Positions 24,480-32,002 of a stretch of DNA of 64,000 nt are shown here, in pieces. Positions within the stretch are counted from its first letter, which is position 1. Each line of letters opens with the position of its first letter. Source of the DNA: Pseudarthrobacter sulfonivorans. Its GTDB lineage: Bacteria > Actinomycetota > Actinomycetes > Actinomycetales > Micrococcaceae. The notes under the pieces are model-generated. The model was not told the DNA's origin and searched no databases. It saw nothing but the letters and a program-made list of their open reading frames with translations. The translations under genes were made by a program, and so were the position numbers. The DNA lies in NCBI RefSeq assembly GCF_001484605.1, contig NZ_CP013747.1, forward strand, positions 4,464,001-4,528,000, in the 5' to 3' direction.

Positions 24480-25307
24480 ATGACGCGTTACGAGAAGATG
24501 GGCAAGCGCGAGGCGGCTGCAGCGCTGCAAGAGTTTCTTGACGAGCGGCCGCGGGCGCTGGAAGCACTCACGGAGTTCCTGTCTGAGCGCGGCGGGGAGG
24601 CCGTTACCCTCGATGAGTCAGTGGACAGCCTCGTACCGCTCTGGCGCTGGGTAAAGTCAGTGCTCACTGAGCAAGAGGCAGGCGCCACTCTGCCGGAGTC
24701 TGATGCACCGTCGTGGCTCCGCTATGGTATCGGCACGGAGCCGACGCTGTCCCCGGAGTCAGTGGCTATTGTCGACGCAGTGATTTCATACCTCTGTCGC
24801 GTTGTGGAGCGGGGCGCCCCGCGGGCCCGCTGGCGTGTAGGGCACCATCGCATCAAGTCGTATATGTGGCAGAACCACCCGGTGCTAGCCAGTGACGGTG
24901 AGGAAGTAGCGCTGGCCCAGATGGTTCCCGGGACTGCGCGCGGTCAGGTCAGCGGGAGTGTGCCCTCCGCTGATGACAAGCTGGCTCGCACGGCCGCGGC
25001 GCTGATCGAGGCACTGAACGGCGGCAATGAGGACATGGTCGCCGAGGACGAACCGATCGTTGAGGTTGAAGACCTGGCCGATGACGAGCTCCGCGGCCGC
25101 GAGCTTGAAGTGTCCTTGCGAGAGGACATCGTCCACGAGCACAACCGGGTGGTGGGCCGCATGATCAAGGCCCTCAAGCAAGAGGACGGCATTACCCGCG
25201 TCATCCGCGAGGACCATGAAGTGCTCCTCGTCGCCACAACGGACTGGAGCACCGACCGGCTCCATGAATGGGTCGCCGGCTACCTTGAGGAAAACGTCCG
25301 CGACTGA
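24480..25307 (+). CDS. Hypothetical protein (275 aa)
   Basis: The ATG at 24480 follows AGGGGGG. The product is soluble and acidic. The N-terminal 110 residues form helices (AAAALQEFLDERPRALEALTEFLSE and WVKSVLTEQEAG). A middle loop follows, and then a C-terminal acidic and helical domain (EPIVEVEDLADDELRG, RMIKALKQEDG). No signal, membrane segment or known motif is seen. It sits 33 bp after the RES toxin and could be co-transcribed with it, but it is not a usual member of such loci. Confidence 0.6.
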   Translation: MTRYEKMGKREAAAALQEFLDERPRALEALTEFLSERGGEAVTLDESVDSLVPLWRWVKSVLTEQEAGATLPESDAPSWLRYGIGTEPTLSPESVAIVDAVISYLCRVVERGAPRARWRVGHHRIKSYMWQNHPVLASDGEEVALAQMVPGTARGQVSGSVPSADDKLARTAAALIEALNGGNEDMVAEDEPIVEVEDLADDELRGRELEVSLREDIVHEHNRVVGRMIKALKQEDGITRVIREDHEVLLVATTDWSTDRLHEWVAGYLEENVRD

Positions 25308-25407
25308 GCCGCCAGATTGATCAGCGGCGTTGCAGCCACCGGGCGTAGAGCTCGCCGCTGTTCTTCATGAGCCATCCCGTGACTGGGCAAGGGCTGCCGA
25401 CATCTCG

Positions 25408-25553
25408 TCAGTCGTCGAGGTCGAAGTCCAGGTCCAGGTCTTCGAGGGAGTGGAGTTCCCGCCACGTTTCGGTCACCCGTGCGCTTGGTAGGGCTGCCGC
25501 GTTGAACACGTTTGACAGACGCGCTGGTATGACGCCAAGGACGAGCAGTTCGG
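25408..25553 (-). pseudogene. Unidentified C-terminal coding remnant
   Basis: On the minus strand a frame ending in TGA at 25408-25410 reads ELLVLGVIPARLSNVFNAAAL, then TETWRELHSLEDLDLDFDLDD. It looks like a genuine protein tail but has only an internal GTG as start. A second piece (GWLMKNSGELYARWLQRR) follows in another frame to about 25322. Probably a decayed gene between 25308 and 25598. Confidence 0.3.
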
Positions 25554-25598
25554 CATACTCTGGTCAGGATCATCCCGAGTCGGAGGAGAAGGTTTGTT

Positions 25599-27320
25599 GT
25601 GGCAACTGATTGGGCCCATCTAGCGGCTTATGGCGGGGAGTACTTCGAAGACTTCGTGGCGGCCTGTCTCCTTCAGCGATTCCCAAAGGGATGGCATACG
25701 AAGCCGGGAAGAGGAGACGGAGGCGTTGACTTCTTGCACCCCACCCCGAATGGGTACGTCATCTACCAAGTCAAGAAGTTCGCTGGTCCCCTCACCACGT
25801 CCCAGGAGACACAGGTGAAGAACTCATGGGCACGGTTCAACAAGAAATACGTCGACAAAGGTAAGAAAATTGCTCGATACCATCTTGTGACAGCCTGGAC
25901 CCCCACTGACAAGGCTCGGGAGTGGTTCATCGGAGACGTGACATCCGCGGCGCTCTTCGAACGTCAGTGGGAAGGGACCGCGTTTCTCAACGGTCTAGCG
26001 GGTGACTTTCCTGGTACGTTCGCTCACTTCTTTGATGGCCCCAATCCGTTAGAGCGACTCGTCACCCAGAAGGCCATGCTGGCAAGCGTGCCACCTTCAG
26101 AAGCCGAATCCATGAGTTTCGTTGATTCCGTTACTGATCGGCATGCGGTATTGCAGGACCTACTGGATGTCACGAGCCCCCATTACTTTGTGAATCCGTC
26201 CATTCGGATGGCGAACGCTGACGGTGGGATTCCGTTCCCAACTGGGGAACCAGGTGTTGTGCATCGGTTCGAGGCTATTGACGACCGTCGCTACCGCGTC
26301 ATTAGCATAGTGCCGAAACACTCGCAGGCCACGGAGATCGACCCAATTACGATCCACATCAATTTTCAGCCTGTACCAGGAACGTCGGAAGAAACCGAGC
26401 TGTTCGAATGGCGGACTTGGGGGGTGCCGTTCCAGAGCGTGACAGCAGAGACGTTTCAATCAGGGGGACCGCTCAGCGATGAGACACCGATGACTGGGAC
26501 TCTGCAGATGATTCCGGAGGCTCGTTCTGACCAGAGCTGGCCTCCCATGAATCTGGAACGCGACGGCGTGCGCGACGATCACATCGACTTCGACGTCACG
26601 ACCGTGACGCGAGGGATCGTGGGGGAGGGAATCCGGGTCGTAGCAGAAAGCGCCTCCAAGATCCTGCAAATTGAGCTTCGGCTCAGTTCCAGCGGAGCAG
26701 GATCAACTCAGAGTATTGACCTGACCGGGATAGCAGGCAAACTACCGACCGAGGTGGAACCGCAGCTTCGTTTGCTTGTCGGTGGTGAGATGCCCACCCG
26801 ATACGTGTTTCGCGCCGAGGGGCAGGTCCTGTCTGTTGTATCCCTGGACGACGTCGAATGGATGCGTGCTCTGCACTCGCTCGCGCAGGATCTCGCAACT
26901 CTCCAAGCGTTCGTCCTGGAAAAGGAGATTGTCTTCCCCACGCTTCGAGAGATCCACCCAGACCAGAGAACATATATCGCACATCTTGCGGCTGTCGTCC
27001 GCGGGGAGCCGCAAGAAGTGCCGTGGTCCAACCTGACGCTTACGGCCGAAAGGGATAAGCCAGAGGAGTTCCAGCGCTTCACGGGACGCGGTCATTTGGT
27101 TATCGCCGGGCTCCCGACGGCGTTCACCTTAGGACAAGATGAGTATCGGCTTATTACACCGATTCAGCACGTGTACTCTCACCCGAGTGCGCCCGCAGGA
27201 TTTGATTTTGCAGTCGTTCGGAAGGGGGACGAGCTGACTTTGGTGGAGGGCCCGCATAGCAAATTGACGCTGTCCCTTCCGTCCGAGGCCTTCTCGGAGC
27301 CATACGTTTGGATTCAGTAG
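25599..27320 (+). CDS. Mrr-like nuclease fused to a large uncharacterised domain (573 aa)
   Basis: GTG start after GGAGGAGAAGG (25581-25591). The first 70 residues show a restriction-endonuclease fold: GGEYFEDFVA (Glu14 or Glu17), PGRGDGGVDFL (Asp40, Asp44) and VIYQVKKF (Gln57, Lys59, Lys60), the (E)-D-QxK set of Mrr-type nucleases. About 100 residues of helical sequence follow, then about 400 residues of mostly beta-rich sequence with no motif I know. No methyltransferase or ATPase is adjacent, so it is not a normal restriction partner. It may be a one-gene modification-dependent or sensing nuclease. It lies between decayed genes in the defence-rich part of the window. Confidence 0.7.
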   Translation: MATDWAHLAAYGGEYFEDFVAACLLQRFPKGWHTKPGRGDGGVDFLHPTPNGYVIYQVKKFAGPLTTSQETQVKNSWARFNKKYVDKGKKIARYHLVTAWTPTDKAREWFIGDVTSAALFERQWEGTAFLNGLAGDFPGTFAHFFDGPNPLERLVTQKAMLASVPPSEAESMSFVDSVTDRHAVLQDLLDVTSPHYFVNPSIRMANADGGIPFPTGEPGVVHRFEAIDDRRYRVISIVPKHSQATEIDPITIHINFQPVPGTSEETELFEWRTWGVPFQSVTAETFQSGGPLSDETPMTGTLQMIPEARSDQSWPPMNLERDGVRDDHIDFDVTTVTRGIVGEGIRVVAESASKILQIELRLSSSGAGSTQSIDLTGIAGKLPTEVEPQLRLLVGGEMPTRYVFRAEGQVLSVVSLDDVEWMRALHSLAQDLATLQAFVLEKEIVFPTLREIHPDQRTYIAHLAAVVRGEPQEVPWSNLTLTAERDKPEEFQRFTGRGHLVIAGLPTAFTLGQDEYRLITPIQHVYSHPSAPAGFDFAVVRKGDELTLVEGPHSKLTLSLPSEAFSEPYVWIQ

Positions 27321-27430
27321 CCTGCTAGGCAACACCTATCCAATTTTCCTTGGCCGCCAAGCTCACAGCTAGTGAGAAGTAATGGAAAAGTCGTGGCGCG
27401 ACTAGGCAGTCAGCGGTCGCGGTTCACCCG

Positions 27431-27763
27431 CAGCCTTCGATCAGGGATGCGCCTGCCTCCCTGGGCCCAACAATCGCCAGCAAAATCAAGGCCCGCAAAC
27501 ACCCAAACCTCATCCCGATCTGGGACGACATCATCGGCCAGGTCATCGCCATACGCGCTCCCCGCAACGAATGGCTCAACTGGCATGACCTCCTCCAACC
27601 CGGCACACCCCTTCCCGACCGCCTCCGCAGCATCCACGAGCAATCCGAGGTCACCCAAGGCCTCTCCGAACTCCGCATCATGGACGCCATCCTTTGGTGC
27701 CACGGCCGCGAACTCGGCTACAAGGGCAGTCGCAGCGCGAAACCGGCGCAGACCGAACAATAG
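27431..27763 (+). pseudogene. DUF6308-like protein, 5'-truncated
   Basis: The frame ending in TAG at 27761 reads ASLGPTIASKIKARKHPNLIPIWD, then a helix with EWLNWHDLLQ and a C-terminal ELRIMDAILWCHGRELG. The segment ASK-LARKRP-LIP-D is characteristic of DUF6308 proteins in actinobacteria. The N-terminal half is missing and the open frame begins in unrelated sequence near 27380. No start codon with a ribosome-binding site is visible. From 27764 to 28043 I see no gene. Confidence 0.55.
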
Positions 27764-28043
27764 ACCGCGCCCAGTAGGGAGCATCAGTTAAACACGTTGC
27801 TGGCGTTCAGGCTCGTTCGTTTAAGGCGGTGGCGCGAGCAAAGCCTCATTCGTACGGAGCGAGAGAATCTTCTGTTCCGTAAAGAGCGTCCCTTTGGCCG
27901 CGGACACATGAAGCGGCGTTTCCCGCTGAAGGTTGGGCTATCAACCAGCAGCCGTGGCCCGTCGTTGTTCGGTGGACCTGGGCCTGTTGTAAGCGGAGGC
28001 AGTAAAATGCCAAGAGCACTTTAGCCGAGAACAAAGGAACCCA

Positions 28044-28715
28044 GTGCGAATCGTCTCGTGGAACTGTTCCATGGCGTACTACAAGAAACGCCACCTGATC
28101 GAGGCGCTGCAGCCCGACGTCGTCATCCTCCAAGAGGTCGCCAAGAAAGACATTTTCGCGGCAGAGCAACCCTTCGCGGCATGGACCGGCAGCAATCTGA
28201 ACAAAGGTCTCGGAGTTATTGGATTCGCCAACGCTCGCTACAAAATGTCAGAACACGCGGATCCCAATTTGCCCTGGCATCTTCCCTTTTCGATCGACGG
28301 CCTCAACGTCGTTGCCCTATGGGCGCATCAGTTGAATCGCGAGCTAAGGTATGTTCGCGTGACCCATGAGATAGTCGACCGCCACGCTGGCTTCCTCGCT
28401 GGCGGCGGGGCGTTGCTGATGGGGGACTTCAACAGCAACACGGTCTGGGACAGGGCGCATCCCAAGAGGAACCACAGCATGCTCGTCGAAAAGCTTGCTG
28501 GGCTTGGACTCAGCAGCGTGTACCACCGCGACGCGGTGAACGAACAAGGGGCGGAGCCGACGAAAACGTACTTTCACACCCGGAACCTCCGATTCGGGCA
28601 TCACATTGACTACGCATTCCTGAGCGACGGCATCCCGGCCGACCTCCGAGTAGGGGGTTCCGTAGACTGGTTGGCGCATAGCGACCACATGCCGCTGATC
28701 TTGGACATCGCCTAG
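28044..28715 (+). CDS. Endonuclease/exonuclease/phosphatase (EEP) family hydrolase (223 aa)
   Basis: GTG at 28044. The EEP motifs are in order: RIVSWNCSM (Asn7), VVILQEV (Glu31), LLMGDFNSN (Asp/Asn, about 127-130), and the terminal AHSDHMPLIL (Asp-His near 216). These residues bind Mg2+ and the scissile phosphate in DNase I, exonuclease III and related phosphatases. It is short for the family but complete, with no signal peptide or membrane segment. The substrate, nucleic acid or small phosphate ester, cannot be told. It stands alone on the plus strand. Confidence 0.8.
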   Translation: MRIVSWNCSMAYYKKRHLIEALQPDVVILQEVAKKDIFAAEQPFAAWTGSNLNKGLGVIGFANARYKMSEHADPNLPWHLPFSIDGLNVVALWAHQLNRELRYVRVTHEIVDRHAGFLAGGGALLMGDFNSNTVWDRAHPKRNHSMLVEKLAGLGLSSVYHRDAVNEQGAEPTKTYFHTRNLRFGHHIDYAFLSDGIPADLRVGGSVDWLAHSDHMPLILDIA

Positions 28716-28729
28716 AAACATGCGGTTTT

Positions 28730-28951
28730 CCAGGCGCCGAAGCCTGCTCAGTGGCCTTTGTTCGCGCGGCACCGAATTGCCGGCGGCAGGTGAAGGTGAA
28801 GACTTGTCGAGCCCCACTTGGACTGACCTTCCGGTCTTTCCTGCGGGTGTAGAAAAGGACCATCTTGCCTGTCCTTGAGGATCCGGGACCAGGCCAATGC
28901 CGCCGGGGAAATAATGGAAAGGGGAATGGTCCTCAGGACCAAGTAGCCTGT
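28730..28951 (+). pseudogene. Frameshifted coding remnant
   Basis: One frame reads EGEDLSSPTWTDLPVFPAGV then a stop at 28878. Another continues LRIRDQANAAGEIMERGMVL and stops at 28948. Together they look like the tail of a gene broken by a frameshift. No family is recognised. The rest of the gap to 29120 holds only the hairpin at 28989. Confidence 0.3.
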
Positions 28952-28988
28952 CCATCTACAGACCCGACAACTTCCAGGACCTGTCAAC

Positions 28989-29021
28989 AAGGGACTCCGC
29001 ACGCTTTGTGCGGTGTCCCTT
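28989..29021 (+). terminator. Hairpin, probable terminator
   Basis: AAGGGACTCCGCAC (28989-29002) pairs with GTGCGGTGTCCCTT (29008-29021) with one mismatch and a 5-nt loop. The downstream T-tract is short. It lies between a plus-strand remnant and the end of the minus-strand HNH gene. Confidence 0.55.
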
Positions 29022-29120
29022 GTGCGTTGGGGGCAGGTCATGTGGATCCGGCGCCCGGGACAGGCGATGGCGCAGCGGAGCCCACGGGACGGTCGAGGCC
29101 CGGCACGTTCATCCGGCAGC

Positions 29121-30656
29121 TCATCTTGCACCGAGGTACGCGCGAAGGCAGTCTTCTCCCGCCGATGGCGGCATCTGAACATAGTCCACGGTCCCGCGCG
29201 AGCCGGTGGACGTAGGTGGATAGGGTCCAGGACGGTGCCCCTCGCCGGCTCGCGGCCCCAGTGAAGGCGGCCAGTGGGGTGGTTCCCAGTCCTGGTGTTC
29301 GCTTTTGTATTTGCGCCCTGATGGTGAGACCCAGCCGGGCGGCTCATTCTTTGTTGCCGGCGTCGGTTTCCAGCCGCTGGCGTGTTTGAGGCTGTGGTGC
29401 CGGCGACATGGCTGTCCCAGGTTGCTGATCCCGGTGGTTCCGCCGTGATGCCAGGCCAAGAGGTGGTCTGCCTCGTTGTCCAGGGAATGGTTGCTGCAGC
29501 CGGGGAACGGGCATTTGCCGTCGCGCATCCGTAGCCAGTTCCGCATGGCCTTCGTGAGCCGGTAACTCGTGCGGCCGATTTCCAAGGGTGCCCCATCCCG
29601 CGGATCGACGAGCACCCTGTGGAACGAGTCAGCTCCGTTGGCCACCAGATCCCGTGCCATGGAGGCTGGGATGGGTCCGTACCCGTCGAGCATCGCCGGC
29701 TCCTCGGTCACCCCGAGCAGGGAGAAGATGGGAACGGTGATCAGGACCTCCGCCCGGGGCGTGGGGATATCGGCAAGACCGGGTGCCCCCGCCCTAGCCC
29801 CAGTCCCGCTGCTTCCGATGCTGTTGCGGCAGCGCGTGCAGCCGCTGTCGCTTCGAAGGGCTGCCGCGGCGAAGACGTCTGCCCTCAACTGCGTGAGCGT
29901 CCGGTCCTCCTGGGGATCCTGCAGGCCCCGCGCGATGGCGGTAATGCGGTTCCAGATCGCGGCCGCCTGGTCCGCAGGCAGGTAGGCGGACATCCGCGCC
30001 ATGCCGTCCTGCTCCGGGGTAAATTCCAGGCACCTGTCCTCGACGCCCTTAGCGTGGCGTTTTTCGATGCTGTCCGGGTGGTGGCGTTCCCGCCAGGTCC
30101 GGGCTTTCCGCCGGAACCTGTAGGCGGGCATCTCGCCGGCCGGGCAACCGCAGGCAGGATTGGGCGCGTCAGCATCGAGGAAGTGGGCTTCCAGTGCCTT
30201 TGCTGCGTCGCGGTCAAGGGTGGCGGTCTCGTTCACCATCACCCTGGCGTGCTGCCACGAAACCGTTCCCGCCTGAAGGGCTGCAAGGGTGCGTGGCAGA
30301 GACGTTGACAGAGCGTAGGACTGCTCCAGCAGCGCACCTGCGGCCCGGTCGCCGATGGCCAGTACGCAGCCTACCTCGGCCGCTATTGCCATTTCCTGCG
30401 CCTGGACCGGAATGTACAGAGGTGCCGCCGACCGCGCCGAGTCCGCATATGTAGCGGCTGCCTCCGCCTTCAACGCCGCAATCCGAGCCTCGGCCCGTGC
30501 GATCCCCGCAAGGATGTCCAAGCATCCGTCAGCAACGACAGCCAGAGGGTCGGAGTCCGAGGGCGACCCGCAACCGGATTCAGCCACCTCGTGGCGAAGC
30601 ATGGCAACGGCGGCGTCTATCGCCTCAAACGCCTTTGCCACCGCTTCGCTTGCCAT
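29121..30656 (-). CDS. DUF222 / HNH endonuclease domain protein (511 aa)
   Basis: The ATG at 30656 (MASEAVAKAFEAIDAAVAML) is the usual position for this family; an upstream TTG or ATG in the same frame (30734) is possible. A DUF222 region spans about residues 30-300 (for example SLPRTLAALQAGTVSWQHARVM). A C-terminal HNH motif reads DGKCPFPGCSNH, NEADHLLAWHHGGTT, NLGQPCRRHHSLKH, with the two Cys and His set that binds metal. Such genes are multi-copy in Arthrobacter and relatives and are tied to mobile DNA; their substrate is unknown. Confidence 0.85.
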   Translation of the reverse strand: MASEAVAKAFEAIDAAVAMLRHEVAESGCGSPSDSDPLAVVADGCLDILAGIARAEARIAALKAEAAATYADSARSAAPLYIPVQAQEMAIAAEVGCVLAIGDRAAGALLEQSYALSTSLPRTLAALQAGTVSWQHARVMVNETATLDRDAAKALEAHFLDADAPNPACGCPAGEMPAYRFRRKARTWRERHHPDSIEKRHAKGVEDRCLEFTPEQDGMARMSAYLPADQAAAIWNRITAIARGLQDPQEDRTLTQLRADVFAAAALRSDSGCTRCRNSIGSSGTGARAGAPGLADIPTPRAEVLITVPIFSLLGVTEEPAMLDGYGPIPASMARDLVANGADSFHRVLVDPRDGAPLEIGRTSYRLTKAMRNWLRMRDGKCPFPGCSNHSLDNEADHLLAWHHGGTTGISNLGQPCRRHHSLKHASGWKPTPATKNEPPGWVSPSGRKYKSEHQDWEPPHWPPSLGPRAGEGHRPGPYPPTSTGSRGTVDYVQMPPSAGEDCLRAYLGAR

Positions 30657-30910
30657 GTACTCATTATGGAAAGGGGGTCTGACATTTTTGCGTGAGTGTA
30701 ATCTCGCTGCTGGGCCCGATGACGAGCCAATCATTTTCAGGACATAAATCGAGGAGTGCAGCTTCGTCGTACATCGTCGCGTACCGCCCAGTCGGTCAGG
30801 CCGTCCACGGCCATTACATCGGCTTAAAGTTCCAGAAGGGCTTCGAAGGCCTGTCTGAGGGGCGCAAGTAGGAGATTGAGAACTGGAACTTCCGGTTTCT
30901 CTTGGGGTAT

Positions 30911-30940
30911 ATGTACATCTGAAACATCAGAGATGTACAT
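30911..30940 (+). promoter_or_regulatory. Paired TGTACA operator of the Phd/RelE-type module
   Basis: ATGTACAT occurs twice, at 30911-30918 and 30933-30940, centres 22 bp apart (two helical turns), ending 7 nt before the antitoxin ATG. The core TGTACA is the known half of the yefM-yoeB operator in E. coli, so autoregulation by antitoxin and toxin-antitoxin complex is expected. Confidence 0.75.
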
Positions 30941-30947
30941 TTACTGC

Positions 30948-31196
30948 ATGTCGACCATCAACATCACGGACGCGCGATCACACTTGCCGGAGCTCATCGA
31001 GAGGGCTGAATCTGAGCCGGTATTTATTGAGCGCCGCGGACATCGGGCAGCCGTATTAGTATCGCCAGAGCGCTACGAGAAGATGCTTGATGCATTGGAG
31101 GAAATCGAAGACATTGCAGCGTTCGACGCGGCAATGGCGGAAGAAGGCGAGAACATCCCTTGGGCTCAAGTGAAGGCGGACCTCGGCTGGACATGA
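30948..31196 (+). CDS. Phd/YefM-family antitoxin (82 aa)
   Basis: The ATG at 30948 is the first residue of MSTINITDARSHLPELIERA, the standard N-terminal DNA-binding fold of Phd/YefM antitoxins. It is followed by EPVFIERRGHRAAVLVSPERYEKM and a C-terminal helical tail that wraps the toxin. It represses its own promoter through the TGTACA boxes upstream. Its stop overlaps the toxin start (ATGA at 31193-31196), which keeps antitoxin and toxin synthesis linked. Confidence 0.9.
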   Translation: MSTINITDARSHLPELIERAESEPVFIERRGHRAAVLVSPERYEKMLDALEEIEDIAAFDAAMAEEGENIPWAQVKADLGWT

Positions 31197-31453
31197 GCCA
31201 ATACCGGATCGAGCTGAGACCTGCGGCCGTCCGTGCCTTAAGAAAGGTCCATCCCGAGGACCGCGAACGGATTCAGGGTGCGATCGCGCTCCTAGGTCAA
31301 GACCCGCGGCCGCCCAAGGCAATCGCCTTGAGCGGCCGTCCCGGTTATCGGGTCCGTATTGGTGACTATCGGATCATCTACACGATCCAGGACGATGTTC
31401 TCCTGGTTCTGGTCCTCAACCTGGGGCATCGGCGGGATGTTTACCAGAAGTGA
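31193..31453 (+). CDS. RelE/ParE-family toxin (86 aa)
   Basis: MSQYRIELRPAAVRALRKVHPEDRERI and the end GYRVRIGDYRIIYTIQDDVLLVLVLNLGHRRDVYQK match RelE-type toxins. RelE-group enzymes cut mRNA in the ribosomal A site, and ParE-group toxins poison gyrase. The basic residues in YRVRIGDYRI and HRRDVY suit the RelE mRNase group, but the sequence alone does not settle it. Size and gene order (antitoxin first, 4-nt overlap) are canonical. Confidence 0.9.
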   Translation: MSQYRIELRPAAVRALRKVHPEDRERIQGAIALLGQDPRPPKAIALSGRPGYRVRIGDYRIIYTIQDDVLLVLVLNLGHRRDVYQK

Positions 31454-31475
31454 GGTCGGCCCGGTGTGCAAAGCA

Positions 31476-31949
31476 TTAGGCGATAGCTCGGCGGTTGATA
31501 CGTGCGCGCTCCGCCCCACGGATAATCAATTCGCCGGCGACCCCAAGGCCTAGCAGCATCAAAAAATTCCCGTTCCGGGCAGAACTCGCGGCAATGTACG
31601 TGTTCTGGGCAGCAGTGACAGCGGCGATGTCATTGGCGTACCAGCCGTTGACAACTGTTTGCTGCGGGGCGCCCTTGGTCTCGCCGTTGTTCATGGTGTT
31701 CTTTAAGTCAGCCGCGCTGAGCTCCGACTTCCAATCGGAAGGGCTGCTGCCGCTCTGAAAGGCGGGGTTGTTGACGATCCATGTGATGATCAGCAGCAGG
31801 CCCAGCACCGAGCCCAGAATGATCCGGGCGCCGTTGGCCGAACGGAGCTTCGTTAGCTTCAGCCGCTTGGCTTTCAGCGGCGGTGCGTGGTCCGGTGTCG
31901 GCGGTACCTCCGGCAACGCGTTTCCACTGGTAGTTTCGAAAGTAGTCAT
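31476..31949 (-). CDS. Membrane protein with two helices (157 aa)
   Basis: The protein has a proline-rich cytoplasmic N-terminus (about 1-40), one membrane helix (about 43-60), an extracellular loop (about 61-128), a second helix (about 129-142), and a short basic tail (ERARINRR). No family or motif is recognised. It is convergent with the toxin gene and lies 53 bp downstream of hsdR on the same strand, so read-through from hsdR could express it. Confidence 0.55.
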   Translation of the reverse strand: MTTFETTSGNALPEVPPTPDHAPPLKAKRLKLTKLRSANGARIILGSVLGLLLIITWIVNNPAFQSGSSPSDWKSELSAADLKNTMNNGETKGAPQQTVVNGWYANDIAAVTAAQNTYIAASSARNGNFLMLLGLGVAGELIIRGAERARINRRAIA

Positions 31950-32002
31950 TTCCCCATTTTCATAGTGTTATTGCAACCGCCTGTTGGCGGAAATCTCTTG
32001 AG

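Noticed and set aside
29121..31453. Integrative element with attachment sites
   Set aside because: No integrase, no tRNA and no flanking direct repeats were found around the HNH and toxin-antitoxin genes.
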